NCBI RefSeq assembly: GCF_009380215.1
Contig: NZ_WHUG01000004.1
Location: forward strand, 434,001-498,000
DNA: 64,000 nt
Direction: 5' to 3'
From: Rugamonas aquatica
GTDB lineage: Bacteria; Pseudomonadota; Gammaproteobacteria; Burkholderiales; Burkholderiaceae_D
The stretch's first letter is position 1, and every line of letters starts with the position of its first letter. The notes under the pieces are model-generated. The model was not told the DNA's origin. It ran no database searches and saw nothing but the letters and a program-made list of their open reading frames with translations. The translations under genes were made by a program, and so were the position numbers. Below are positions 17,141-25,697 of the stretch, piece after piece.

Positions 17141-17710
17141 CTATTCTTCGCCGTATATGTCCTTGATCATTTTGACGGTGGCCACGCCTTTGTGTTTCCG
17201 GTCTTTGCCATGTTTGTCGGCGGCCCAGATAGATCGGGTGAAACCATAGTCTTCATAAAACTTTACGACGCGCGGTTGGTCTATCGCATCCGTGATGAGA
17301 AAACGCGCGGCAGTGGCTGAGTCAACGATGGCACCGGTGACCAAGTCCAGGATGCGTCGCCCGATCTGCTGATTTTGTAGCCGTGCGTTGACGGCTAGCC
17401 TGCATATCTTCACCGCTGGGAAGGTGGGCAGCGTGCAGTTGTAGTTGAGTGCCATGTGGGATATTTCCACGACTGTCAGAGGGATAGAGTCGTTGGCAAG
17501 GGTGACGTAGCCGACGAGTCCATCGAACGCTTCGTGAAACAGCAAGCTGGTTCGGCTGAGATAGTCGCGGTGCATGTCCAGCGCAGATTCTTTAAGAAAC
17601 GAATCCAGACTGATAGTCCCACATGTGAAGGCAGGAATAAAAGCTTCCGCCTCGGACGTAATCTGATCGATCGGTATGAGCGCGGAATATCCCTCGTCCG
17701 AGAGGAGCAT
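17141..17710 (-). CDS. GNAT acetyltransferase, TacT-like toxin candidate
   Basis: 189 residues from the ATG at 17710, which follows the stop of the upstream gene by one base; an in-frame GTG at 17773 would instead overlap that gene. The motif FTCGTISLDSFLKESA and SRTSLLF then VGYVTLA matches the N-terminal half of TacT/AtaT-type toxins, which acetylate aminoacyl-tRNA. The acetyl-CoA loop is RLAVNARLQNQQIGRRIL and the C-terminal FYEDYGF holds the usual Tyr. It is longer than TacT by ~20 residues because of an insert (ISHMALNYNCTLPTF). It lies in a lower-GC island and is paired with 17712-18026. Confidence 0.8.
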   Translation of the reverse strand: MLLSDEGYSALIPIDQITSEAEAFIPAFTCGTISLDSFLKESALDMHRDYLSRTSLLFHEAFDGLVGYVTLANDSIPLTVVEISHMALNYNCTLPTFPAVKICRLAVNARLQNQQIGRRILDLVTGAIVDSATAARFLITDAIDQPRVVKFYEDYGFTRSIWAADKHGKDRKHKGVATVKMIKDIYGEE

Positions 17711-17711
17711 G

Positions 17712-18026
17712 TCAGGAGCGTTGGAAACGAGCGGTAACGGCGGGGTTTTCAGCCGCACGGACACGCTCTGCACGTTCCATGGCCTTGGTTCGCTGGGTGT
17801 CCGATATGGGGGTGGAAATTGCGTTGCGTATGACTTTGGCAGTGTTACTTCTTAATTCAAGCACATGCTTTGCGCCCGCTTTGAACTGAACTGTCGCAGC
17901 CGCGACTTCTCCGCGCGATGCCGTGGTGACGACGGCAGCACTACTTTTGCCAGCTTTTTTAGCTGACAACGCCATCACTCCAGACTGGGAGCGGTAAAGC
18001 CAGCGAGTGTTTTTTTTCGGTTCCAT
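17712..18026 (-). CDS. Small basic protein, probable non-canonical antitoxin of the GNAT pair
   Basis: 104 residues, strongly basic and Ala/Thr-rich (AKKAGKSSAAVVTTASRGEVAAATVQF), with a C-terminal helical charged part (TQRTKAMERAERVRAAENPAV). It is directly upstream of the GNAT gene (stop TGA, one base, ATG), the normal antitoxin-first order. However, I see no ribbon-helix-helix of the TacA/DUF1778 type. The basic N-terminus could bind DNA or tRNA. Base composition is lower in GC than the flanks. Whether it neutralises the toxin is inferred from position alone. Confidence 0.6.
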   Translation of the reverse strand: MEPKKNTRWLYRSQSGVMALSAKKAGKSSAAVVTTASRGEVAAATVQFKAGAKHVLELRSNTAKVIRNAISTPISDTQRTKAMERAERVRAAENPAVTARFQRS

Positions 18027-18207
18027 GGTCGGATAATAGCGCAGGCGTTAAGGAAATGCTGTTGAGTATTCTCAATCAATTTTTGGATACGTGTTAAAAC
18101 AACAAAACCATTTTTGCTCTTTATAGGACTACAGGTGCCGCTAAAAGTTCCTTGAGAGTGCCTTAGCGTAAAATATCGCCCCTCCACCAAGCGACGCACC
18201 ATTCCCT

Positions 18208-19119
18208 ATGAATTCCGGTTTGACCCCCACCATTGCTGCCGCAGGCTTTCGTGCCGACCTGGTCCGTTGGCGCCAGCTCGTCACGCCGGCCTGGCTGGCG
18301 GCCTTGACTGCGGGTGCGGCGGTCGAGGCTGCGCCGAAGGCGGGCTGGCGCTTGTTCGAAGCTGGCTGTGATGGTGCGGCGTTGTTCGATCATTCCCACA
18401 TTCCCGGCGCGGCGTACTTCGATACTGGTAGTATCGAGCAGGAACCCTTGTGGAACAAGGTTTCCGACCAAGCCCTGCACGCACTGCTGCTGGAACGCGG
18501 CGTGCGTCACGACACCACCGTCATCGTCTACGGCCGCAACAACCTGGCCGCCGCACGGCTGGCGCATCTGCTGCTGTACGCGGGCGTGGCCGATGTGCGC
18601 CTGCTCGATGGCGGCTATACGCGTTGGCAGGCCTGCGGCCACCCCAGCATGGCCGGCCCGGCAGCCGCCCCGGTTGCTGTGATCGACTTCGGCATCTCCT
18701 TTCCCGCACATCCCGAATACCTGATCGGCACGGCCGAGGCGCGCGCTCTGCTGGCGCGCGAAGACGCGGTGCTGGCCAGCATCCGCACCGAGGCTGAATT
18801 CATCGGCAGGGTTTCCGGCTACAACTACATCGCCGCCGGCGACATCCCCGGCGCGCGCTGGGGCAGGGCGGGCGAGGACGGCGACGTCAACAGCATGAGC
18901 GCCTACCACCTGGCCGACGGCAGCATGAAACCGGCCGCCGATATCGTCGCGCAATGGGCCGAATACGGCATCGTCCAGGGCAGACCGACGGCGTTCTATT
19001 GCGGCACCGGCTGGCGCGCTTCCATGGCCTTTTTCTACGCCTGGCTGATGGGCTGGCCCGACATCAGCGTCTACGACGGCGGCTGGTTCGAGTGGAGCCA
19101 GACGGCGCCCGCCGCCTGA
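18208..19119 (+). CDS. Two-domain rhodanese sulfurtransferase
   Basis: 303 residues with two rhodanese folds. The first (~20-150) is inactive (no Cys in its loop) and has the DHSHIPGAAYFD and LLDGGYTRWQ motifs. The second (~165-300) has the active-site loop CGTGWR with Cys265, then FYAWLMGWPDISVYDGGWFEW. It transfers sulfane sulfur from thiosulfate or 3-mercaptopyruvate to cyanide or a thiol. The loop CGTGWR fits neither the CRKGV of rhodanese nor the CGSGV of mercaptopyruvate enzymes, so the donor is uncertain. It is divergent from the toxin-antitoxin pair and appears to be a single gene. Confidence 0.88.
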   Translation: MNSGLTPTIAAAGFRADLVRWRQLVTPAWLAALTAGAAVEAAPKAGWRLFEAGCDGAALFDHSHIPGAAYFDTGSIEQEPLWNKVSDQALHALLLERGVRHDTTVIVYGRNNLAAARLAHLLLYAGVADVRLLDGGYTRWQACGHPSMAGPAAAPVAVIDFGISFPAHPEYLIGTAEARALLAREDAVLASIRTEAEFIGRVSGYNYIAAGDIPGARWGRAGEDGDVNSMSAYHLADGSMKPAADIVAQWAEYGIVQGRPTAFYCGTGWRASMAFFYAWLMGWPDISVYDGGWFEWSQTAPAA

Positions 19120-19256
19120 ACACTGTCCAACTTTCCATACAGGACCGCCGTGGGGCGTATGGATTTCGGGACTCCAGGCCCGCCCCGCCAAATGTTTCTA
19201 TAATGAATTATATTTAGAATCAAGGACTTGCTTCCGAATTTAAGCTTGTTTCATGC

Positions 19257-19272
19257 TGGCACAACCATTGCT
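19257..19272 (+). promoter_or_regulatory. Sigma-54 (-24/-12) promoter of the transporter gene
   Basis: TGGCAC-N5-TTGCT is an exact match to the RpoN consensus, with GG (19258-19259) and GC (19270-19271) separated by ten bases. It is 63 bases before the GTG start of the transporter. A bacterial enhancer-binding protein is needed at such promoters, and a DctD-type one is encoded downstream at 23540-24871. Confidence 0.9.
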
Positions 19273-19334
19273 AACTAGCCCAGACCCACGGCGCATGCCG
19301 AGGGACTACGACAACAAGAATTTGGAGAAGCCAA

Positions 19335-20606
19335 GTGAAAAAGAAACGTCCATTAACCCTCTACATCCTGATCGCCATGGTGCTCGGCGTGCTGGTCGGG
19401 TATGCCTGCCACGACACGTTCCCGGACAAGAAGATCGCCGCCGACATCGCCAGCCACATCTCGATCGCCACCGATGTCTTCCTGCGCCTGATCAAGATGA
19501 TCATCTCGCTGCTGGTGTTCTCCACGCTGGCGGTCGGCATCGCCCACATGGGCGACGGCAAGGCTGCCGGCCGCGTCGGCATCAAGGCCATGGGCTGGTT
19601 CGTGATCGCCTCGCTGGTATCGCTGACGCTGGGCATGGTGCTGTCCAACTTCATGCAGCTGGGCACCCATCTGGGCCTGCCGCTGCCGCCGGTTGACGCC
19701 GCCACCGGCCTGAAAACCTCGGCCTTCACGCTGAAGGACTTCGTCAGCCACATGGTGCCGAAGTCGCCGATCGAGGCCATGGCCAACAACGAAATCCTGC
19801 AAGTGCTGGTGTTCGCCATCTTCTTCGGCAGCGCGCTGAGCGCCCTCGGCGAAGCCGGCGCCAAGCTGACCGCCGTCATCGACCAGCTGGCGCAAGTCAT
19901 GCTGCGCATCACCGGCGCCATCATGAACCTGGCCCCGCTGGCCGTGTTCGCTGCCATGGCTTCGGTCATCACCACCAACGGCCTGGGCATCCTGGCCACC
20001 TTCGCCAAGTTCATGGGCGGCTTCTACCTGGGCCTGGTGTGCCTGTGGGCGCTGCTGATCCTGGGCGGCTTCGCCTTCATCGGCAAGCGCGTGTTCCGCC
20101 TGATGGCGCTGATCCGCGAACCTTTCCTGCTGGCGTTCTCGACCGCGAGCTCGGAAGCGGCCTACCCGAAACTGCTGGTGGCGCTGGACCAGTTCGGCGT
20201 ACAACGCAAGATCTCCAGCTTCGTGCTGCCGATGGGCTATTCCTTCAACCTGGACGGCTCGATGATGTACTGCACCTTCGCCGTGCTGTTCATCACCCAG
20301 GCCTACGGCATCGACCTGTCGCTGGGCACCCAGATCACCATGCTGCTGTTGCTGATGGTCACGTCCAAAGGCATCGCCGGCGTGCCGCGCGCCTCGCTGG
20401 TGGTAATCGCCGCCACCTTGAACCAGTTCCACATTCCGGAAGCGGGCCTGCTGCTGTTGATGGGCATCGACCAGTTCCTGGACATGGGCCGTTCGGCCAC
20501 CAACGCGGTCGGCAACGCCGTCGCCACGGCCGTGGTCGCCAAGTGGGAAGGCGCGCTGGAAGAAGAAGTGCAGCAACCTGTCGCCGCCACGATGCGCGCG
20601 GCTTGA
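19335..20606 (+). CDS. Dicarboxylate/acidic amino acid:cation symporter (DAACS family)
   Basis: 423 residues from a GTG start (the only start that places KKKRPLTLYILIAMVLG at the N-terminus). About eight membrane helices and the family hairpin signatures are present: STASSEAAYP (HP1), GYSFNLDGS (TM7), SKGIAGVPRASLVVIA (HP2) and FLDMGRSATNAVGN (TM8). In the TM8 motif the Arg that contacts the substrate side-chain carboxylate is present. The preceding Asp matches the residue that binds the amino group in glutamate/aspartate carriers, where DctA has Ser. Acidic amino acids are therefore likelier substrates than C4-dicarboxylates. It is driven by the sigma-54 promoter at 19257. Confidence 0.9.
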   Translation: MKKKRPLTLYILIAMVLGVLVGYACHDTFPDKKIAADIASHISIATDVFLRLIKMIISLLVFSTLAVGIAHMGDGKAAGRVGIKAMGWFVIASLVSLTLGMVLSNFMQLGTHLGLPLPPVDAATGLKTSAFTLKDFVSHMVPKSPIEAMANNEILQVLVFAIFFGSALSALGEAGAKLTAVIDQLAQVMLRITGAIMNLAPLAVFAAMASVITTNGLGILATFAKFMGGFYLGLVCLWALLILGGFAFIGKRVFRLMALIREPFLLAFSTASSEAAYPKLLVALDQFGVQRKISSFVLPMGYSFNLDGSMMYCTFAVLFITQAYGIDLSLGTQITMLLLLMVTSKGIAGVPRASLVVIAATLNQFHIPEAGLLLLMGIDQFLDMGRSATNAVGNAVATAVVAKWEGALEEEVQQPVAATMRAA

Positions 20607-20628
20607 AAAAAATAGAGGGGACTGAAAG

Positions 20629-21630
20629 ATGCAAAAGTATGTGATCGGCGCGCTGGCGCTGGGCCTGGTATCGGCCGCGGCGCAAGTACAAGCGCAATCG
20701 AGTGTGACCGTCTACGGCGTCGTCGACGCCGGCCTGGTGCTGGAGCGCGGCGGCGCCGCCGGCAACACGCAGAACATCAGCAGCGGCGTGGCCTCCGGCT
20801 CGCGCATAGGCTTCAAGGGCAAGGAAGACCTGGGCGGCGGCATGACCGCAGGCTTCGTGCTGGAGAACGGCTTCACCGTCGATACCGGCGCCGCCGGGCA
20901 GGGCGGCCTGCTGTTCGGCCGCCAGGCCTATGTGTGCCTGTCCAGCAAGGAGGCCGGCGCCATCAGCATCGGCCGCCAGTATTCGCCGTACTACAAGGCC
21001 ACGCGCGACGTGGCCGATCCTTTCGTGATCGGCCTGGCGGGCAATGCGCAGAATATCTTCTCGCCCAATTCGCGGGTCGATAATTCGGTCGAGTACACCA
21101 CGCCGCGCTACAAGGGCTTCTCGGCCGATGTGCTGTACGGCTTCGGTGAAGTGGCCGGCGACAGCGCCAGGAACCGCGCCATCGGCGCCGCCGCCAGCTA
21201 CGACAACGGTCCGCTGAGCCTGGTGCTGGTCCATCATCAGCGCGACAACGCCACCGCCACCGCGCACAGCCGCAACACCATGCTGGCCGGACGCTACCGT
21301 TTCGGCGGCGTCACCACCCACGCCGCCTACTCGCGCAACCAGGACTTGCTGGGCAACACCAGCAACGACGGCCTGCTCGGCGTCAGCGTGGCGGTCGGTG
21401 CGGGCAAGCTGCTGGCCTCGTATGTCGACCATCGCGACGACTCGGCCGCGCAGCAGCGCGCGCGCCAGATGGCGGTCGGCTATGTGCATCCGCTGTCGGT
21501 CCGCACCGACCTGTACGCCGCGTACGGCCACATCATCAACCGCAACGGCGCCAATTTCCACGTCGGCAATGCGACCGATAGTGGCGCCGGTACAACCGGA
21601 CTGAACCTCGGCGTGCGCCATGTGTTTTAA
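20629..21630 (+). CDS. General porin (Gram-negative trimeric type)
   Basis: 333 residues with signal peptide MQKYVIGALALGLVSAAAQVQA, then the standard betaproteobacterial porin start SSVTVYGVVDAGL and later RIGFKGKEDLGGGMTAGFVLENGF. It ends in GVRHVF with the terminal Phe needed for outer membrane assembly. It lies 22 bases behind the transporter gene on the same strand and is probably co-transcribed from the sigma-54 promoter, giving matched outer and inner membrane entry for one solute. Confidence 0.93.
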   Translation: MQKYVIGALALGLVSAAAQVQAQSSVTVYGVVDAGLVLERGGAAGNTQNISSGVASGSRIGFKGKEDLGGGMTAGFVLENGFTVDTGAAGQGGLLFGRQAYVCLSSKEAGAISIGRQYSPYYKATRDVADPFVIGLAGNAQNIFSPNSRVDNSVEYTTPRYKGFSADVLYGFGEVAGDSARNRAIGAAASYDNGPLSLVLVHHQRDNATATAHSRNTMLAGRYRFGGVTTHAAYSRNQDLLGNTSNDGLLGVSVAVGAGKLLASYVDHRDDSAAQQRARQMAVGYVHPLSVRTDLYAAYGHIINRNGANFHVGNATDSGAGTTGLNLGVRHVF

Positions 21631-21668
21631 TGTGAGCGGATGAAACTACAATAACAACAGGGGAGCTT

Positions 21669-23543
21669 ATGGCATCAGCAGCGCAGACCGTCTTGCCGTC
21701 CGGGTCGGGAAGCCGGCTGCTGCGCCGGTTCGTGCTGTGGCTGCTGGTGCTGGTGTGCTGCCTCGGGCTGGCGCTGCTGGTCTGGCGCTGGACCGAGAAC
21801 GCCGCCATCGACAAGCTGCGCCTGGCCGGCGCGCAACGGCTCGACAGCTACGCCGTCAGCCTGGAAAACCTGTTGTCAAAGTATGATTTCCTGCCCGGCA
21901 CGCTGGAGCTCAACAAGGACGTGATCGCCTTGCTGCAGCAGCCCGACGACGAGTTGCTGCGGGCCGAGGTCAACGCCCATCTGGAGCAGCTGAACAAGCT
22001 CTCCAAGTCCACCACCATCTACATCGTCAACCTGCAGGGCTTGACGCAAGCCTCCAGCAACTGGCGCGAGCCGGACAGCTTCGTCGGCGACAACGTCGCC
22101 TTCCGGCCTTACGTGCGCGATGCGCTGCGGCGCACGCCGGGCGGCTTCTACGGCGTCGGCACCACGCGCGGCGAGCCGGGCTACTTCTTCGCGCACGGCA
22201 TTTATCACAACGGCCACATGCTGGGCGTGGCCACCGTCAAGGTCAATATCGAGAAGCTGGAAAAGGGCTGGGTGCAGGGCACGGACAAGGTGATGCTGAC
22301 CGATGCCCACGGTGTTGTATTCCTCAGCTCGGTACCCGACTGGAAATACCACGCGCTGGCGCCGCTGGAGCCGGCGGTGCTGCAGGAGCTGGAAGTATCG
22401 CGCCAGTATTTCTCGCACGCCTTGCTGCCGCTGGGCCTGCGTGAATTGCGCCAGCTCGACAACGGCGCCAGCATCGTCGCCACGCCGGCCCCGGCCGAAC
22501 GCACGCGCATGCTGAGCCAGACGCGTTCGCTGTCGCCGCGCAAGTGGCAGTTCGTCTACCTGTCGGACCTGGCGCCGGCCGAGGCCAGCGCGCGCAACGC
22601 CTTCCTTTTCACCTGGCTGTCCGAAGCGCTGCTGGTGATGCTGGTGCTGTACGCTCGCCAGCGCCGCCGGCTGGGACGGCAGCGGCAGCGCGCCCGTCTG
22701 GACTTGCAGCGCGCCTACGACCATCTGGAAACGATGGTGGCCGAGCGCACCGCCAGCCTTCAACAGATGACGCACAATCTGAGCGAGGAAAACGTGGTGC
22801 GTCGGCATGCCGAACAAAAGCTGCGGCAGGCGCAGAGCGATCTGGTCCAGGCCGGCAAGATGGCGGTGCTGGGGCAGATGTCGGCCGGCATCACGCATGA
22901 ACTGAACCAGCCGTTGACGGCGCTGCGCACCATGTCCGACAACGCCCGCGTGCTGATCGAGCGCGGCCGTCTGGATGAAGCCAAGGGCAACCTGACGACC
23001 ATCTCGCAATTGATCGCCCGCATGGGCGCGCTGACCGGGCAACTGCGCCAGTTCGCCCGCAAGGCCGACGCCAGCCTCAAGCCGGTGCCGGTGGCGGCCG
23101 CGATCACGGCCGCGCTGTTCCTGGTTGAACGGCGGGTGGAGCAGGAGCGGGTCAATTTCCGCATGTCGATGCTGAGCCAGGGCGTGCACGCGCTGTGCGA
23201 CAGCAACCGGCTGGAGCAGGTGTTGGTCAACCTGTTCACCAATGCGCTGGACGCCATGGACGGCTGCGAAACGCGGCAGCTGACGGTCAGCGTGACGCGC
23301 AGTTTTCAGAAAGCGATGATCGCCGTCTCCGATACGGGGCCGGGCATACCGGAGGCGATCCGCAACCATTTATTCGAACCATTTTTTACAACAAAACCGC
23401 AAGGGCAGGGGTTGGGCTTGGGGTTGGCGATTTCCGAGCAGATCATCCGCGAATTTGGCGGCATGCTGCTGGTTGAATCGACCACCGCAGGCGGGGCCCG
23501 GTTTATCATCGAACTGCCGATTGCGGAGCCGGAGACAACATGA
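21669..23543 (+). CDS. dctB: DctB-type sensor histidine kinase
   Basis: 624 residues. A first membrane helix (~17-38), a periplasmic double-CACHE sensor (~40-300; GGFYGVGTTRGEPGYFFAHGI), a second helix (~315-332) and a coiled coil precede the kinase core: phospho-acceptor His near 410 in AGITHELNQPLTALR, N box VNLFTNALDAMD, and DTGPGIPEAIRNHLFEPFFTTKPQGQGLGLGLAI. This matches DctB, which senses C4-dicarboxylates. Here the linked transporter looks tuned to acidic amino acids, so the ligand may be aspartate or glutamate. The stop overlaps the start of the response regulator (ATGA). Confidence 0.9.
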   Translation: MASAAQTVLPSGSGSRLLRRFVLWLLVLVCCLGLALLVWRWTENAAIDKLRLAGAQRLDSYAVSLENLLSKYDFLPGTLELNKDVIALLQQPDDELLRAEVNAHLEQLNKLSKSTTIYIVNLQGLTQASSNWREPDSFVGDNVAFRPYVRDALRRTPGGFYGVGTTRGEPGYFFAHGIYHNGHMLGVATVKVNIEKLEKGWVQGTDKVMLTDAHGVVFLSSVPDWKYHALAPLEPAVLQELEVSRQYFSHALLPLGLRELRQLDNGASIVATPAPAERTRMLSQTRSLSPRKWQFVYLSDLAPAEASARNAFLFTWLSEALLVMLVLYARQRRRLGRQRQRARLDLQRAYDHLETMVAERTASLQQMTHNLSEENVVRRHAEQKLRQAQSDLVQAGKMAVLGQMSAGITHELNQPLTALRTMSDNARVLIERGRLDEAKGNLTTISQLIARMGALTGQLRQFARKADASLKPVPVAAAITAALFLVERRVEQERVNFRMSMLSQGVHALCDSNRLEQVLVNLFTNALDAMDGCETRQLTVSVTRSFQKAMIAVSDTGPGIPEAIRNHLFEPFFTTKPQGQGLGLGLAISEQIIREFGGMLLVESTTAGGARFIIELPIAEPETT

Positions 23544-24871
23544 AAGTATTATTGATTGAGGACGACGCCACCGTGCGCGCCGGCAGCGCGCAGGCGCTGG
23601 ACCTGGCGGGCATCGACGTGCAGGCCTTCCACACCGCCGAACAGGCGCTGCCGCTGATTACGCCGGGCTTTGACGGCGTGGTGGTCAGCGACGTGCGCCT
23701 GCCCGGCATGAGCGGGCTGGACTTCATGGCCGCCGTCAAGGCCATCGACGCGCAACTGCCGGTGGTGCTGGTGACGGGCCATGGCGACATCACAATGGCG
23801 GTGGGCGCGATGCGCGACGGCGCCTACGATTTCATCGCCAAGCCGTATTCGTCGGAGCAGTTGACCGAGGTGGTGCAGCGGGCGATGGAAACCCGGCGGC
23901 TGGTGCTGGAAGTGGCCGCGCTGCGCCACCGCATCGAGCATGGCGAGGGCATCGAAGCCACGCTGCTGGGCGACTCGGCCGCGATCCGCGACCTGCGCCG
24001 CCTGATCCTGGACCTGGCCGATGAACCGGCCGATGTGCTGATCTACGGCGAAACCGGCACCGGCAAGGAGATGGTGGCGCGCTGCCTGCACCAGTTCAGC
24101 CGCCGCCATCAGCGCAACTTCGTCGCGCTGAACTGCGGCGCGATACCGGAAACCATCTTCGAGAGCGAAGTGTTCGGCCACGAGTCGGGCGCGTTCACGG
24201 GTGCGGCCAAGCGGCAGGTAGGCAAGATCGAACACGCGGACGGCGGCTCGCTGTTCCTCGACGAGATCGAGAGCCTGCCGATGGCGTTGCAGGTGAAGAT
24301 GCTGCGCGTGCTGCAGGAGCGCTATGTCGAGCGTCTGGGCTCCAACAGCCCGGTGCCGGTGGATGTGCGCGTGATCGCGGCGGCCAAGGTCGATCTGAAG
24401 GAATGGTCGGACCAGCAGAAATTCCGCAGCGATCTGTACTACCGCCTGAACCTGATCGTATTGAACCTGCCGCCGCTGCGCGAGCGGCGCGAAGATATCC
24501 CGCTGCTGTTCGAACACTTCCTGCTGGGCGCCGCCGCGCGCTACAAGCGTACCCCGCCGCCGGTGCCGGGACCGCTGATGCAGTCGCTGATGGCGCACGA
24601 CTGGCCGGGCAATGTGCGCGAACTGCGCAACATCGCCGAGCGCTTTGTGCTGGGATTATCGAGCGGCGCCGACGGCCTGCTGTCGGCGCGCAGCATGGCG
24701 CCGTTGCCGCTGGCGGATCAGGTGGGCTGCTTCGAACGCGCCGTCATCGAGCAAGAGCTGCGCCGGGCCAGCGGCAGCGTCACCGAAGTGAGCAACGCGC
24801 TGGGCGTGCCGAAACAAACGCTGTACTACAAGATGCAAAAGTACGCGCTGACGCCGGACGATTACAAGTAA
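23540..24871 (+). CDS. dctD: DctD-type sigma-54 response regulator
   Basis: 443 residues: receiver domain with Asp51 and Lys101, AAA+ domain with Walker A GETGTGKE (170-177), the sigma-54 contact loop GAFTGA (217-222) and Walker B GSLFLDEIES, and a Fis-type helix-turn-helix at the end (VTEVSNALGVPKQTLYYKMQKY). All residues for phosphorylation, ATP hydrolysis and sigma-54 contact are intact. It should activate the -24/-12 promoter at 19257 upstream of the transporter and porin. The start overlaps the kinase stop. Confidence 0.93.
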   Translation: MKVLLIEDDATVRAGSAQALDLAGIDVQAFHTAEQALPLITPGFDGVVVSDVRLPGMSGLDFMAAVKAIDAQLPVVLVTGHGDITMAVGAMRDGAYDFIAKPYSSEQLTEVVQRAMETRRLVLEVAALRHRIEHGEGIEATLLGDSAAIRDLRRLILDLADEPADVLIYGETGTGKEMVARCLHQFSRRHQRNFVALNCGAIPETIFESEVFGHESGAFTGAAKRQVGKIEHADGGSLFLDEIESLPMALQVKMLRVLQERYVERLGSNSPVPVDVRVIAAAKVDLKEWSDQQKFRSDLYYRLNLIVLNLPPLRERREDIPLLFEHFLLGAAARYKRTPPPVPGPLMQSLMAHDWPGNVRELRNIAERFVLGLSSGADGLLSARSMAPLPLADQVGCFERAVIEQELRRASGSVTEVSNALGVPKQTLYYKMQKYALTPDDYK

Positions 24872-24905
24872 GTTAAACCGCCAGGAGCAAGGCGAAAAGA
24901 TCGTC

Positions 24906-25161
24906 GTGCCCAAGTTCCTGGTGATACTCTGCGCCGCGGCGATTTTATTCGCAGCAGACCGTGATGATCGTATTTTTGCCGATCATGGCGTCGATGCTGC
25001 CGATCATCAATACCTCGCTGGCGATCAAGGAAGTGGTCAAGGGGACCATTACGGTAGCGGAATACGCGACCGTCTTCGCATCGACGCTCGCCGTCGCTGG
25101 CTTGCTGCTGGCGCTGAGTGTATATTGGTGCAAGCGGGAAGAAGTGCTTTTCCGTTCGTAA
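24906..25161 (+). pseudogene. Remnant of an ABC-2 type permease (NatB-like C-terminus)
   Basis: From 24961 a 66-codon frame reads MIVFLPIMASMLPIINTSLAIKE and ends REEVLFRS, like the C-terminal end of sodium/drug ABC-2 permeases of the NatB type, with two hydrophobic segments. Just upstream, PKFLVILCAAAILFA is in a different frame, and the two parts join sensibly if one base is removed near 24950. No ATPase or N-terminal permease part is present in the window. It is probably a broken leftover after the DctD gene rather than an active gene. Confidence 0.6.
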
Positions 25162-25196
25162 GGCAATTTCGAATCAGAGAGAATTCAGGAGCATAG

Positions 25197-25658
25197 ATGG
25201 CATTTACACTAGAGGTTCAGAGCGATGTGCGTCCAGCCAACTTACCTTCGATATGGGTACAGGCCTTGGCTCAACATGGCATAGCAATCGAGTTTCCACC
25301 AAATTTTTTATCTGAGTGTGAAACAGGCGTGCTCATTATGAAGGTATTGGCCGCGCCGGCCGCTCTCACGAGAGAAGACGTGAATGAACCAGCGTCGGCG
25401 TATTTCGAATTTTGGACGGATGAAGATGGCTTTGGATTTAGTACGGCTAGCGGCCGTAGCACCGTAGACTTCGCGGTTCAATGTCTCTGCGCTGCTACAT
25501 TGGCTGATCACCTTGATGCAGTATACATCGATCCACAGATGGGGAAATCAGCCAGGGGTGCAGACGCGCTATCCTTGGCAATGGAAGAGATTAAGTACTT
25601 TATCAGTACGCCAGATGAAGAGGTTTACCGGAAGTTCGTCGACTGGAATACTCTCTAG
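25197..25658 (+). CDS. Hypothetical low-GC cytoplasmic protein
   Basis: 153 residues, with AGGAG before the ATG. Acidic, no signal peptide or membrane segment; the wording (YFEFWTDEDGFGFST, HLDAVYIDPQMGK) suggests a compact alpha/beta domain. Base composition is lower in GC than the surrounding genes, and it follows a pseudogene, so it was probably acquired. The size and acidity would fit an immunity-type protein, but no toxin partner is nearby. The motif YGGCCAACAGC occurs right after its stop. Confidence 0.65.
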   Translation: MAFTLEVQSDVRPANLPSIWVQALAQHGIAIEFPPNFLSECETGVLIMKVLAAPAALTREDVNEPASAYFEFWTDEDGFGFSTASGRSTVDFAVQCLCAATLADHLDAVYIDPQMGKSARGADALSLAMEEIKYFISTPDEEVYRKFVDWNTL

Positions 25659-25668
25659 CTGGCTTTTG

Positions 25669-25683
25669 TCGGCCAACAGCGGG
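25669..25683 (+). repeat. Copy of the short 3' motif seen in the 62-64 kb block
   Basis: TCGGCCAACAGCGGG lies 11 bases after the stop of the low-GC gene. In gene orientation it matches motifs after four low-GC genes at 62763-63822 (CGGCCAAAAGCCG, TGGCCAACAGCCG, CGGCCAGGAGCCG and a weaker copy). Confidence 0.5.
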
Positions 25684-25697
25684 CCTGACCGATTGGG

